Shown here: piece after piece, positions 13,701-27,200 of the stretch | Position numbering within the stretch: the first letter of the stretch is position 1 | Layout of the letters: each line of letters opens with the position of its first letter | Origin: Notospermus geniculatus | Taxonomy: Eukaryota; Nemertea; Pilidiophora; Heteronemertea; Lineidae | Length of the DNA: 64,000 nt | Reading direction: 5' to 3' | NCBI GenBank assembly: GCA_002633025.1 | Contig: NMRB01000667.1 | Span: 66,874 to 130,873, forward strand | Made by a program: the position numbers and the translations under genes | The notes under the pieces: generated by a model | The model's database searches: none | Told to the model about the DNA's origin: nothing | The model's input: only the letters and a program-made list of their open reading frames with translations

Positions 13701-15018
13701 ACAAGCGCGCCGCACTATCCCCAAGGCCTGCTTTCCATTGGCGCGTTTCCGCGCACGTTAACGCGCTAATGGAAAGCAGGCCTAAAATTGAGCGCGCAAA
13801 CGAAAACGGCACGTGTTGGTGGATAAAAGATCATAAAACCCGCCATAAACTCTGATAAGACGCGGCATTCTGCAACCGGATAACCGGAAGGATTTTCCAA
13901 AATGTTCCAGTTTTTCTTTAAAAAGAGAACAAAATATATCACGACTGTCATCGTAAAAGAATTATTTGCGAATATCAAGTTTTTCTGAAGGAATCGATTC
14001 CCGCGCATCGCAGTGCACCAATACGCAATGAAAAAAGCGTGCCTCAACATGGTCTAGGGCAAAGTAGATTCCAACCATGTGCGAATCGGCCCGACTCGTC
14101 AAAACAGCCAAAAGCATTCAGACAGTTCCATTTCCATCAAAATCAATGGGTCATGTGAATAAAGACTAGTAAATGCTTTTACTTTGAATTTTGCAATACA
14201 AATGCACTATGCAATGCTGTACAAATCTGAAGTACATGTAAAAGCAATTGCTAGTGTTTATTCATAAATGACCCGATGCATGCATTTTGAGACTGACAAA
14301 TTCACTTCGGTTTTTGGTTTGGAAATTGTAAGATTTTCAAAGAAAGGTCATGAATACTTACGGAAAACCCGCAGTGTGTCATCTCCAGTTGAAGTCCCGC
14401 TGTCGTGGTGGTATACATGTATCGACATAAGGCTCCTGTACATGTTGCAAACCCTTTGTGAAGCCTTTGTCAGCCGGCGTGATCGTGTACCGTATACTTC
14501 TATGTAGAGGAAGCCTACATGTAACTGAACAACTCCCAGTCGACACTATTATCTGTCGAGGGAGGGGAGTGTACACCATCTGGAGAAAAAATGAAATCGG
14601 ATGGTATTCTTTTGAATGTAGGCAATGTCTCTAAACTTTACTCATTCTCTGTTCGAATTTTGTTTGATTTGACTGTTTCTTTGTTGATTTTAGTTGAAAA
14701 AACCTGAATCGGGTCAACAGGTCCTGTGTCCGTCTCTTTTCCAACATGGACGAGCCCGCCGGCCTGTTTCACGAAGAGTGTATTACGTAACATTGAGACC
14801 ATGCGTACTCAGTCACCGACGATGGCCAGACGTGGTATGTTCCATGAGGGACTGGCATTCATGTACGTGCTATTCATGACATCATGAACAGGGTGCGGCT
14901 GAGAAGCGGTGGATTTCAATTGGTGTTTCGCAAAATAATAACGAAGGGATCAACATGGGGTCGGCATGGCATTCAATAGCTGGAAACCATCCGCCGCTAA
15001 ACCCACCTAGCGGCCGAT
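10718..15018. other. Intergenic, MITE-rich, no recognisable gene
   Basis: No ORF here shows a recognisable domain or credible splice structure. Besides the element at 11380-11513, short foldback elements are visible at 12194-12287 (TAGGCCTGT ends), 13724-13783 (perfect AGGCCTGCTTTCCATT hairpin) and 14148-14274 (GGGTCAT...AATAAA ends). Confidence 0.5.
11380..11513. mobile_element. MITE, TTAGGGAGTTTTCGCAAAG family, copy 1
   Basis: Long inverted repeats beginning TTAGGGA-TTTTCGCAAAGC and ending with the complement. The interior carries GCCAACGCGAACG on the left and its inverse on the right. A second copy is at 27140-27271 with the same arms. Confidence 0.8.
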
Positions 15019-15190
15019 CGTGGTAGTACCAATCTACACAGGTGTGACAGGAACCAACGTCCTAGGAATGCAAGTCCGCCAAACAATATCCCACTATTGT
15101 AAGGTTATATTCGAATGGTCATGGTCTCGATAGCCATATCTCATAATCCCTCGCTGAATAATAACACCGGACTTTGATTCCAGGGAGACT
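15019..15190 (+). repeat. Inverted copy of the RFX6 last exon and 3' flank
   Basis: The plus strand carries the strings ACAGGTGTGACAGGAA, GTCCTAGGAATGCA and CTATTGTAAGG in order. These match, in the same order, the minus strand of the last RFX6 coding exon and its stop codon at about 17126-17200. The match then continues into the 3' flank with an internal deletion. The two copies are inverted relative to each other, about 2 kb apart. Confidence 0.7.
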
Positions 15191-15888
15191 TTGATCCCTG
15201 TCACACATGAAGAGTGGAAAATGACTTCTCAGAACTTCATCTGTGAAATAAATCACTGATTGATTTTTTAGGTTCAACACGTCACATTATGTACCTCCGA
15301 TTATTTTGAAATTGGCAATATGGTTTGAACTGCTTGAATGGCATTTTCAGAAAGTCATGCAAGGAACCTCACTGAGCTAAACTTGACAACGACCAGGGAA
15401 CACTGGAGACGGCGTGTTGAAATAAAATCTAGGAAGGGAAGCCAAAGATTGGGATTAGAGTTTGCTTACTGGAGATTTACTTCAGATGTCATATGAGATG
15501 CACCCACGACCATCTTTCCAATCGCGACCCCTGTCAACATTGCCAGTCCTTCAACCCATTTCGACGTTGCATCTTAATTCGTTCAGCATCACCAACTGCA
15601 TGACAGCAGTCACGCGGTGTTGATACAAAAATGCGGATTCGCTTTGCTCAAATTCAAGTCAGCAGCAACACCAAGAATAGGAATAAATATAATCCATCAA
15701 ATTTATTTATTGTATCCAGTTACATTTCAGCAGGTGGCCTAAAATGACCCCTTATGGATTTTTCAATACATTCAACACTATGAAGCTGGGCTCTTGATAT
15801 TTTAGACAATCCATGCAAATTTAAAACATAAACGTATCATAAAGATACATGTATTTGAAGAGTTCCAAGGACGAATGATGACGTCATA

Positions 15889-16306
15889 TGCAGACATAAG
15901 TAGCTGCTTTCTCCACAGAGATCAGCAACTACTTTCTCCACAGACATTAGTAGCTGTTCTCTCCATAGAGATCAGTAGCTGTTTTCTCCACAGAGATCAG
16001 TAGTTGCTTTCTCCGCAGACTTCAGCAGCTGCTTTCTCCACAAAGATCAGTAGGTGCTTTCTCCACAGACTATAGCTGCTTTCTCCACAGACATTGGTAC
16101 ATATATAGCTGCTTTCTCCGCAGACATCAGTAGCTGCTTTCTCCACAGACATCAGCAGCTGCTTTCTCCTTTGACATCAGTAGCTGCTTTCTCCATAGAC
16201 ATAAACACTGCTTTTCTACAGAGATCAGCAGCTGCTTTCGTATCAGAGATCACTACACGAGGCTGCTTTTTCCACAGGCATCAGTAGTTGCTATCTCCAC
16301 AGAGAG
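15889..16306. repeat. Minisatellite, 25-bp unit
   Basis: Tandem imperfect copies of a 25-bp unit containing AGTAGCTGCTTTCTCCACAG and ACATC; about 16 copies with substitutions and two irregular spacers. No coding significance is seen. Confidence 0.85.
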
Positions 16307-17125
16307 TACCAATTCCTGGTAACAAACCTTGGTTCTCATGAATGAAATTTGGCTCACGCAGTTGGATAAAGTCAACTGTTGCAGCTGGGAATGTTTGCTG
16401 TTTTGGGTATTTCTGGTGTTGGTCAAGAAGGTTTAAAGGGTCACGTGATTCATCTTCGATGTCTTCGCACCTTTTTATCACCGACACGTGTTGTACCATC
16501 TGATGGTTACTTACAGTGTTTTCACTGTACGTATGGATGCCTGGAAGAAGAGATAGAGTTTGTGTGGAATTGGTCAAGGTCAATGCATAATGCTTTGCCA
16601 TGTGTATCGAGTGCTATTCGTACTTTTTGTACACCAAAATCGCAGAAGTAATGTCACAGAGAGCTGGCTATGCAACTGTGATCTTGCTTCTCCAACAATC
16701 ATGTCAAAAGCGTCTGCACCAGGACTTTGATTCGAAGATATCAACAGCGTGCTGTGTGGTCAGCAATGATCATCAGGACGAGAAGCTGGACCCCGGCAAT
16801 GCCAGCTGTGACCTTCCAACTGCGATTCCGATGTAGCCGGTGTGAAAGGAATCCAAGTCCCCCTGGAATCAAAGGCAGGTGTAATGTGTGAGAATGCCCC
16901 CCGTATGACAATGCCCGCTTTATTGTTCGGCGGACACTCAAATACAGAAGACATGTTGATCAGTGCCTCCCTCATTGTCAGGTTGCCGCTTATTCCGTCA
17001 ATCTTTTGTTTGGGGGCATTCGCAAACGGGAGGCAGTGAAAAACATTACACCGGCTTACATGTATATTGTTCGGCGAGGGATTAGAATATATGGCTAGAG
17101 AGACCATGACCATTCGAATATAACC

Positions 17126-18254
17126 TTACAATAGCGGGCTATTGTTTGGAGGATCTGCATTCCTAGGACGCTGATTCCTGTCACACCTGTATGTAGTACC
17201 TGCTGATCTGTAGTAACTACAGGAACTTGATCTAACATCTGCCTCGACAACCTCAGCTTCAGCTTCATCAACCTCATATGTATATGTATTATATATGCAC
17301 GAATGTTGCACACTTGTGATCCGAGGCCTGGTGGTGAGGCTACAGGACGAAAGGGCCTCTCTTTCCCCCCTTTCCTCGGTCATGCAACCTTGTCCCTGGG
17401 AAAGACTGCTGGGGCCTAAACTCTGCGGCCAGTAGTTGCATGTTGCCCACTGGTTGTCGTGTTGAGGATAAGAAATATCTTGTTGGAATCCTGTAAGAAA
17501 GAGAACAATTCATTCAGTTGCCGCAGAAAAAGATTGGTAGAAGACATACCCAACAAAATGGATCCAATGGAATTTCTGTACTGGCGAGTGTACTTGATTC
17601 TTTACTGGTGAGTGTAAAGATGAGTGAAAAATTAAATACAGTCATCATTACTGCATGGTGTTTTGTGATGCTATTAACTGTTAGTTTATTTTGTCCTTTC
17701 TCCTTTGTGAAGAATCCACTCAGTGCACAATATCTTCCATATTTTCTGATTTTTACCATCTTTTGTCTCCCGTGGAAGACATGGAGAGTATTAAAAGGTG
17801 CCTAGGTCGACATTGCGTCGTGAAGCAACTCGACGGATCCGTCGCAGATAAAAAAAAATATACTACGCGCAGGCCGACATTTCAGCGATTGAGAGGGACT
17901 CGGGGCAACTGGCAGTTATACCTCGAATAGCACGCTCTATCCGGCAGTGTTGGAGAGGCAAGCGCGCTCAGGTCGACAAAATCGGCAACTGATCATCAGC
18001 CACTCCGAGTTGCTTCCATCGCCGCGGAAAGCTAGTTGCCGCGAGTTGCTTCAGGACGTAATGTCGACCTTGTTTCTTTCGACAAAATTCACCCACAGCT
18101 TGGAGGATAAGGAAAACTGAAGAGTTGTGGACGTACCGAATACTCCTTGTGACGGTGATGTATGTGTCTCCACTTGGGGGACATGCGGGTAGGGCGTGGA
18201 TTGGCAAGGTTGTCCAAGAACTGGAGATGTCGGAGGTGTCAACATGGTGCAGGC
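17126..18254 (-). CDS. RFX6: RFX6 C-terminal exons
   Basis: Exon 18137-18254 reads [15 protein letters not shown] in phase 0, similar to the TPP-SP motif of vertebrate RFX6 tails, and ends in phase 1. Exon 17126-17490 completes the split glycine ([10 protein letters not shown]) and runs 120 codons through a Ser/Tyr-rich stretch to TAA at 17126-17128. The tail is shorter than in vertebrates. The last 25 or so codons lie in sequence also found inverted at 15019-15190. Confidence 0.65.
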
Positions 18255-21200
18255 CTGTTGGAGACAGGAGGATGGGTAGCAGATGGCAGACGATCGGTAG
18301 TAACATAAAGGAATCAAACATTCTTTGATGGTAGGAAGTAGAATGAAGAGATATGGTATAAAAAGGAGGGGAAGAATGCATCCCTGGGTGATTACCTGTC
18401 CAGGATAGAGGCTGTTCCTCATGTCATCTCTATGGTAGTGCCGCCCGATTTGTTGCTGGGTGAAGCAGTCCGGCCTGTTGGTGCCACCATCTTGTGGTTT
18501 GCTCACAATGAAGCAAATCCCTGGCTTTAGTTTTAAATCTACCTTGTCAAGGTCCTCTGGAATTCAAAACAGGCATTTATGTGATAATCAGCATTGATGA
18601 ACAAGAATGAAGAGGGCACTTTATGGACCGTATTCTCGAAGCCTCCTTAACTCTTAGGTCCACTTTTAAGCTTTTGTATTCTGCCCTGCAAACAATTAGC
18701 TAAAGGTAAACCTTAGAGTTAAGGAAGCTTCTAGAATATGTCTAACCGATGGAAGTTTAATTTCCTTGGGCACGGTTTTGAATCCTGACTTGTGGATTTG
18801 AAGTTTGAACCATTGATTTTCTATATTACCTCAGGCGAAGACAAAATTTGCCTCAGGAATGAGCCCTCAAGCGCATACTAACCTTCTTTTGTGTGTTTCC
18901 TCAAAATATTCTGTAGGTCTTTTTCTGCTTCGTTATAGAGATGTGACTCAACGGCCAAGAGGATGTACTCGTCCAAAAAGAGACGGATCACGTGGAACGA
19001 GCCTGAAGGGTTGGATACAAGAAGGAGTCATCCACTGAAAAGACGTCTTGTGAAAAATTGGTGTTTGCCGTCGTTGACCCACCCACCCCACTGGACTCCT
19101 GTGTAGAGGCCTCTATCGTCATCTGTCACGGCGGCGTGACGGTATAAAACAACTCTCTGCCGCACGTTTTGCGGCCAGGAAAAAATGAACCATGAACTTT
19201 ATGGTTGAACCACGAAATGTGGACAAATAACAGTGAAGTTCATAGTTTTACCATGAGCTTCACTGTTATTTGGCCGCAGCTCATGGCTCAACCGTAAAGT
19301 TCATGGTTCATTTTCCCCTCTCAAAACATCTTATTTACTCCTTTATCGAACCTTGCGATCTAACTACGTATTTTGTTGCTGTGATTGTACGCTTAGAATC
19401 TGCATGCGATGCAACACGAAGTTAGAAACTTGGAGTGGAATTCATAAAGGGTGGGTAAGTTGAAGCAGCATTTTAAGCACTGGTTAGACAGTGTCAGGGC
19501 CAATACATGTACATGTATGTGTAATTAAAGACCATTCTGTGCTAAACATGACCAACCAGTACAACTAGTTCCTTCTTAGAAGCAACCCTGCCGATTGGTT
19601 TACCGTATGTGCTCGTGACAGGTAAGCTAACCGAGGCGGTTGTTGCATCGATCACGTACCGTATTCCTGAGCGTTGCTCAACGTCAGATTGTGCGCCATC
19701 CTTGCCAAGTAGAACGACCAGCGCAGAAGAAAGTCCTGTGAGCGCCGCTTGAAAGATTTACCATTTTGTTTGCTTGGCTGGTAAAAATAGGAAAACTTTA
19801 AAACGACTTTCTGGTTAAAAACCAACCCAAGTTAAGAAAAATGCTACATCGACATTTAAAGCCGATAGGCGCCGGTAGCACTATCGGACTTTCTGTGCGG
19901 TCGGCCCTGACCTGCAGTTTTGCCGACAGACCAAACAGTAAAATCTCGACTGTAGACGGCAGCATCGTTCATTTATGATACAATTATAAGAAGATAATGG
20001 AGAAAAACATTCCATCAGGATGCAATGAGGAACCCGCACACTAACGTCACAACGTGGCGCTGCGAGCGTTTGTACCGAAGTCTCTGTTTTTCTAACGTTA
20101 TTTCCATTTATTTCTGGCGTGAAAATAAACCATTTGTGTTGGTCGCCCAACAATAAAACTTACATCATCTTGTAGCAGATGAAATTTTCTTTTAATCACA
20201 TTCCTTTTTTCTTAAAATGAAGAGATACAATGGCGATAAAAGCAACGTCTTTTGTGTCATTTTTCCTGTAGAAAAATGCACAGGCATCTTTCATGGCGCA
20301 ACGTCAGCACCAACATGACGTCAATGACACCTAAAATGACGTTAATGGCGTCGTTTCGGTACAAGCGCTCGCAGCGCCGACCTGTCGGTGAGCGGGTTCC
20401 CCATTGCTGCTACCGAAAAAGTGATTAGGACCCATATCAAACTCAAGCCTTGTCAAGAGTGCAGGTTAACTGTTAAGGTTAGTCACTGCCAAACTGACTT
20501 ACTGTCAATAGTTAGTTCATGTTCTCCTTCCATGCCCGTCTCTAACCCCAACGTCTGAGCCATAGAATTAGTGACAGATTCGGCGAGATCCTCGCATATC
20601 GTCTGGACCAGGTCCCTGTTGTCTAATAGGGTCTTAGCGGTCTGAAAAACAGCATATCTGTTAAGTTTGATCAGATTGGGGGGGGGGGACAATATAAACT
20701 TGAGTTTCGATGGAAAAAAGCTCTGCCTTCAATTACCACAGACTGTGTGACGATCACTTCGGAGGTGAACCCAGCGATGCAGTAGAGATATTCACGTGAT
20801 CGAAAATGTCGAAGGCGGCGCTAAGATCAAGCTACGCCAAAACTAAACTGCCGTACCAACCCTATCCAAAGATATGAGAATTTGAGCCTCAGCGAACTTT
20901 CATTAGAACCGTCTGTATCAAGTGTCGGGACGGGTAGGCACTCTGGTAGGGCTGTTGGAGCAAGTTCGGAGGTAGTGATAAAGCGTAGTGCTAATTCGGT
21001 CTAATAATTTATTTAAATAGGAAGCCAAAGTTCGGCACTGGGCGAGAGTTTTTGTTCATGTACTTCTTTATCAACCCCAGGTTTCCTTGAGAGTGGGCTG
21101 ATGAGAGCTTGTTTTAATCTCTCTGGCACAGCACCCCAAGTGTAAAGTCTCGTGACGAATGACGTCATCACTCATTCTCTCGCTGGACGCCAGCGTGGTC

Positions 21201-24200
21201 GGCCGGTTTGTCGTGCTGCTCGCGTTTTCAAGGATTCACAAATTCGACAAGAAAATGCACTCCTCAGCAAGGTCTTTCACATCCGCACCTCCGTCATCGC
21301 AAACTAACGCTTGTGTGCGGTGAGGAAGGGAGCGAGCGCTAAGAACCTCCCCGGAGAACCTCTTACATTCTCAGGATGAACTTCCCTGAGATAAGTGGAA
21401 AGATGGCCCAAAGCACAAGATTTGTTGACACTGGAGAAAGCGAAGCAGAACAGGCATCCTAGTTGCTCTTCTGATTGTGTCTCGTTCATCTGCGCCCATA
21501 TTCATAAAACTACTTAAGTCTACGTGTGACACTTATCCTTTGTCCAACACAGAAGATGTATCACACTTTTACTTAAGTGTGTTTTTGAATATGGACCCTT
21601 AAAACTTCATGAAACAAAATTAAATGGATATCAACACTGGATCACTGGATTGCTGCCATTGAATCAGACGTTTATTTTAATCAGTCATTGGCAATGAAAA
21701 TCTTCACTTTTTTGAAAAATGTGTCTTTGTTACGGGATGACGTCACAATATGATAGACAGTATCGTCTGCTAAATTGACGAAATATTGGAAATTGCGCAT
21801 TGGGACATTACAACCGATGTTGACATCAACGTGATCAATTACTACGCTATTCTCAGGATCACTGGGACTAAAACGGCATGCTATTCTCAAACCAGATGAT
21901 GTTGTCAATATTTGGCGGCGATATGGGCGAGTTGTACCAACAGCCGCGATCAAAATAATAAGACGGTCAAACTCCTTAGATCTAAACCACCTATAGTACG
22001 TTATCAAGTCGAGATTTCGAACTCTCATTTGTGCGCTTAACATACGAACCGGGACGGTGAAAATAAACTGTCCGCCATTTCTGAACAAGTGCAAGTTCAT
22101 CTTATACATGTGTCTGTAGCCATCTGATGTTCCTAAAGTGAAATACACGAGCTCTCCGCCAAGAATTCCAAAATCATAATACTCTGTGTGTGGTGTCATT
22201 TCAACGGCGTCTTTTACCGAGAGATGTATCAAAGAACTCCCATTTAAGTGCAAAGGATACATTCTCAACACGATCGCATCATTTCTTTTACAATTCATAA
22301 CCAATTTTCCATTTTGAATTAACTCGCTTGCACGTGAATGGTACGTCGACGTAACGCAGGGGTCGTTCTTTGGTATCACTATTGTCTTCATAAAAGTACC
22401 AAATTTTACATGAAAAAGAATGAAATTGACATATTTGCCTTCTTCAAAGCCTTTTAGTGGAACATACCGACTGTCCACAAGTGTGTTCGTTGGCAGGTCT
22501 GTCCTCCCATATTCAAGTTCGTTCAATCGAAGTGTCGAGTTGTATAAAATCCGAAATATATCATCTTTTTTCTTTAAATGGTATAGGAAGACGTCAAAAT
22601 GTTGCGTCCACCTGATGTGTTTCACGATAACAATATTTCCAGTAACTGGACAGTATAACCACACATCACTTCCTTGACTGGCTATCGTCAGCCTAATTTC
22701 TGGCAAAAATTTCGCGTTCGAGCTATATTTGTATTCCAATTTTGCAGCCTTAAAGGAGTTCGACGTCCAAGTTGTAAACAAACCAGTTTGTTTACAAACA
22801 GTGGTCGGCAAACTAGTTTACTTCCTTCGTGAAGGTGGCAGCACCAGTAGCGCCCCGTGATCGTTAGACTGGTGCCGGTGTAACGTTTTTGAGCGTTCCC
22901 CATCTGCGAGTGTTCCCCTGCTATTGTCTGACGGAATAAGCCGCGACTCGACAATGGAGGACACACAGAGAAACGTGTCGAGCTATCTGCCAGTGTTTCC
23001 AGAACAACAGGGGGAACACTGACACACGGAAACACTGAAAAACTTTACACCTGGTCCAATGCAACTCACTCACGATATTCACGTCAGTACATATCACCGA
23101 CAATAGGTGGCAGCACCGCAGGCGTCGCATGGATAGAGAACCAGTGAGTGAGTGTTTACAACTTGGACGTCCAGCTCCTTTAAGAAAAGACATTCAGTTT
23201 TGAAGGCCGTCAAGTAAACATTAGGCTACCCATTAGGCTACCAATTATTTTTTTGGCGTCTTTGACATACTTAGTCAATACGGGTATATACAACAACATG
23301 CTTTGTACAGGAGAGCGGATCTTTGGATCGCACTATGTGTAATATTTGACCAACATTATTAACTTGTATATTTAAACCAGCATTGCTCTGAAACACTATT
23401 TTAGTCTGTATTTTTCTAATTTTTTTAATATCCCCTATTCGAAAATCGTGTTTTTCACAGGCGACCACGTAGCCAAACTCCACGCCAAACTGCTTCAGAA
23501 GCGGATTTTTCGAAACCAGAAATTTGATTCCGTAATTTTGAGATTCGATATAAAACCAACTGCTTGGTTATTACAGTGGTGACCTAGATTAAATAGGTAC
23601 TTTGCTGAAGATTTGTACCCAAGGAAATGTTCATAACGGGACACTGTCATGACACAGGTTTGATCGTGATAGTTACTCACGACGAGGTCTGCGCCGAAAA
23701 TGGAAATTGTGGATCTACCGGTACCTTGTTGAGGGTAGCGTACCGTTGTTTTATTTGTCAGGGTTAAATGGGGCTCATGGCCGGATTGAAAGAAATAGTC
23801 GAATATCAACAGAAAACGCCACCTTCTCCCACAGAGTACGAAAGCTTTTTTGCCAAAAATTATCCTATTGATAACATGTCTATCACTGACACATTTTGAT
23901 ATCGACGAAGTAGTCGTGAGACGTCCGTCCAACTTTCCTTTTGCGAAGTCGTACAAATAAATACTGTCTTCACATAAAAATAACAGAAAATTATCACAAA
24001 AACAGTTAAGATACACCAATCCGGCGGGGTAAAATGTCGAGTTGTACTTCACCTTATAAACTCCGTCGGTGATCTGATATTCGTAAATCAGAATGTTTAG
24101 ATCACACGTTTTTTCCAATCGGATTGACATGAGATAACCTAAATCGAAGTGATAGTCTTTAATGGGACTGGGTGGTATAAGGAGTGCGGTAATTCCCACT

Positions 24201-27200
24201 CTGTACCTTTGAAAGTCCTGAATCGAATACAGCGCAATTATAGCATTACAAACCCCCAAGAGTGTTGAGTGTCGTTTTCACGACAGAAAGTAACTTGCGT
24301 CTCTCAACTCTTCGCTGTGTTGAATAAAAAAACCTGCCAAATTACATGTACATGCACATGTAATTGTACATGGACAGCTAGAGACACATACATGTACATG
24401 TACCACACTTCTTAATTTTTTCACAACGATGGCTATACTAAGGCTATTGGAAACGGAGAGAAATTTACCATTTTTTTCTGCATCATTCTTGATCCAATGC
24501 AATGTTCCACTTCTTTCTTTTCCAAACACCTTGCTCTTTTTTTACTCAACTGACAATACGTATCGGCAGCGTGCCAAAAACTGACCGACTGACAACCTTT
24601 CAGGGCAAAACAGACAACAGCACACCTAATAAGGGTCAACGAATTACCAGCCCAACTTAGATCGGGACCTTTAAAAGCATAATCTTGAACCACGATTTCG
24701 AAGTAACCAGACTTTCCATCATGTCCCATTATTCTAGTCTTTCTTCACACTTTTTCGAAAAAAAGGAAAGTTTTGGGTCACTCAATGCATTACCTCAGTC
24801 TCGTGTCAATACGGATTGAGTGGTCAGATCAGAATACACTCAACCTGTACGTAAAAGCACTGAGGCACTTACTCTGAGGACGTAGCAGGAATTCAGTACA
24901 ATCAACATCATTAGAACATCGTTGGAAACCACCTTAGACTATGTAGTTTTCAAAGACGTTCATGATAATTTTCGACGTAGATTCTGACCTTATATAGATC
25001 GGACGCAAGAGTTACTTGGCGAGCCTAGCCGCAGACTAAATGCCTCTTGCTATAACGTTCTTTTTTTCTCCTCTACGTTATTTGTTACGTTCAGGATAGA
25101 AGACAATCAAAAAAAAACAAAAAGATGCCAAGGTTAAACTCCAGCTCCCTTCGCTGACAGCTTTCTGAGTACCACTGAATGGAGGAGGGCAGCCAAACCT
25201 GACGCTGAAACATAAACGGTGGGGACGCCCAACGCCCAAACCGCAAAGAGACAGACTCAACCCCATTACGATCTTCTGGGTCTTTTTGAAACAACTCTCT
25301 CTTAAAGGAGTTAGACGCCGAAGTTGTAAACAAGCTGGTTTGTTTACAAATATGGTCGGCAAACTAGTTTTATTCCTTCGTGCAGGTGGCAGCACCCGTG
25401 ATCGTTAGACTGGTTCCCGGTCCGATGCAACTCACTCACGATATTCACGTCAGTACATATCACCGACAATAGGTGGCAGCACCGCAGGCGTCCGTGGATA
25501 GAGAACCCATGAGTGAGTGTTTACAACTTCGGCGTCTAACTCCTTTAAAGGGACACTGGATGCGATCTCTTACCGGTATTTTGACTGCCGAGGTAGAGGG
25601 ATACACCTAGCGGCAGCAATACGAACTACAAAAACCATTAAAATGTACGTAGTACATCGAGTCCATACGCCGACAACGTAGTTAGTCCCTGGGGTTGGAG
25701 AGTGGCGCGCATGGCGATGGTGGCGCTGGAAGTCGAGAAGGTGGCAATACCAGGCTCCTTTAAGCCTGGTACGTACGGTACGTTGCAGCTTTTGAATAGA
25801 GGCCGAAGGCAGAATTTTCGAAGAGCTCCTCTCCTATTTCGACCTAGGTAATGTAGCCTACTAATTAGGTCGATCGTAGGAAAGGACGTTCCACATAAAC
25901 TCAGTCATCGCCATTTTGGGAACCGGAAACTAAGGCTGGGTATGGCAGAGTTCCTGTAGCATACTTTGCGTCGCCGATGTCTTCGCCGTCACCAACTTCT
26001 GGCAAACATTCAGACATGTCAGATGTGCCACCGGCGTGCTACAGGCGAAGTACAAAATTTTGTCGACGAGATTTTCTGGGAGAGCAAACTTCCACAACAA
26101 GTTAGGCCCTCTACTCACCGATTTAATGAAGTATTATGGAAACACCTATTTTGATCATTGTGTCGACCTCCGCATCGTTCCTGCCTCTCCCTCCACCCAT
26201 CTTAACAGTAACCAAGATGCTTACGCAAACTATCTTATTGTTAGATGTCATGGTACTCCAACAAAGAGGAAGACCATTGAGATACTAGAATATCTTCTTC
26301 ATACTGTAGAAGCAAGAATATCTGTTTCCTGCCTGGATGTAGATTCTTCGGTTGAGTCAGAATCCTGTTTCAGCATGAAGCATGTCATATTCACGGTGAG
26401 GTACATGTAAGTGTATGTCACGGAAAAAACGACCGTTCAGTAGATGTGCCTATTGGTTCCTTATACATGTACCACTAAATGGAAATACGGTAATTCACGG
26501 TAAGTCACGGAGAAACAAATATCACCGTAATACCGGTAGTTATTGTATTCGTTACTGTTGTCCTACAGCTCAACAATTTTTTTCTTCGAAAATACCGAGT
26601 TGTGAGTCAAGCGCCAAATATGGCACTTTGGCTCTGTCAACAATATTGGGAGTAAATGTACAGCAGGAGGAAACCGGACTGCCGGGAGAAAAGTTCTCAG
26701 TCTCAAGGTTCTTTTAAATCATCAACAAGTTGATGGCAGAACTAAAGGAAGAAGAAGAAAGCCTTTGCTGTCAAAGCGAGATGCCTTTTCACATGAAGAA
26801 TGTGTCCGATTGTTATTCATTCGGAGCCTCAGCAGTGACTGGTGCTAATGTTACACTCCACCGCTCTGATAGCCCAAAATATTGAACCTGTTGGATCTGT
26901 TTCTTGTGCTACAATGACGAAATCAACTTGATTTTGAGTACTTTTTGATTTCCACTCCGAGAACAAAGCAACTCTCAGGAAAATCGATTCAATTATATCA
27001 TATTTTTCACTTCGCCTGTTAAAGCTATTGGTATTATCAATTTTTTTTAGTTAAATTATAACAATGATACGCAGTTTCATTGAATTGGTGCGACAAAAGA
27101 TTTGTAATGTGAGCCTACACGATACTCCAATACAAACATTAGGGAGTTTTCGCAAAGCCCACAAAACGCCAACGCGTACGTCTATCCTTTTGTTCCGTAC

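Noticed and set aside
15889-16306. CRISPR-like regular array
   Set aside because: The 25-bp units are contiguous with no unique spacers, in an intron-bearing eukaryotic genome; it is a minisatellite.
17518-17805. Plus-strand ORF of 95 codons with hydrophobic segments
   Set aside because: It lies in an RFX6 intron, starts without context and runs into a MITE; no domain seen.
22688-23193. Minus-strand ORFs of 90 and 115 codons inside the TTAA element as a transposase relic
   Set aside because: No transposase motif; the sequence is shared only with the other MITE copies and reads differently in each.
24340-24405. TACATGTACATG-rich stretch as a regulatory site
   Set aside because: ACATGTA strings are scattered throughout the window and look like background composition.
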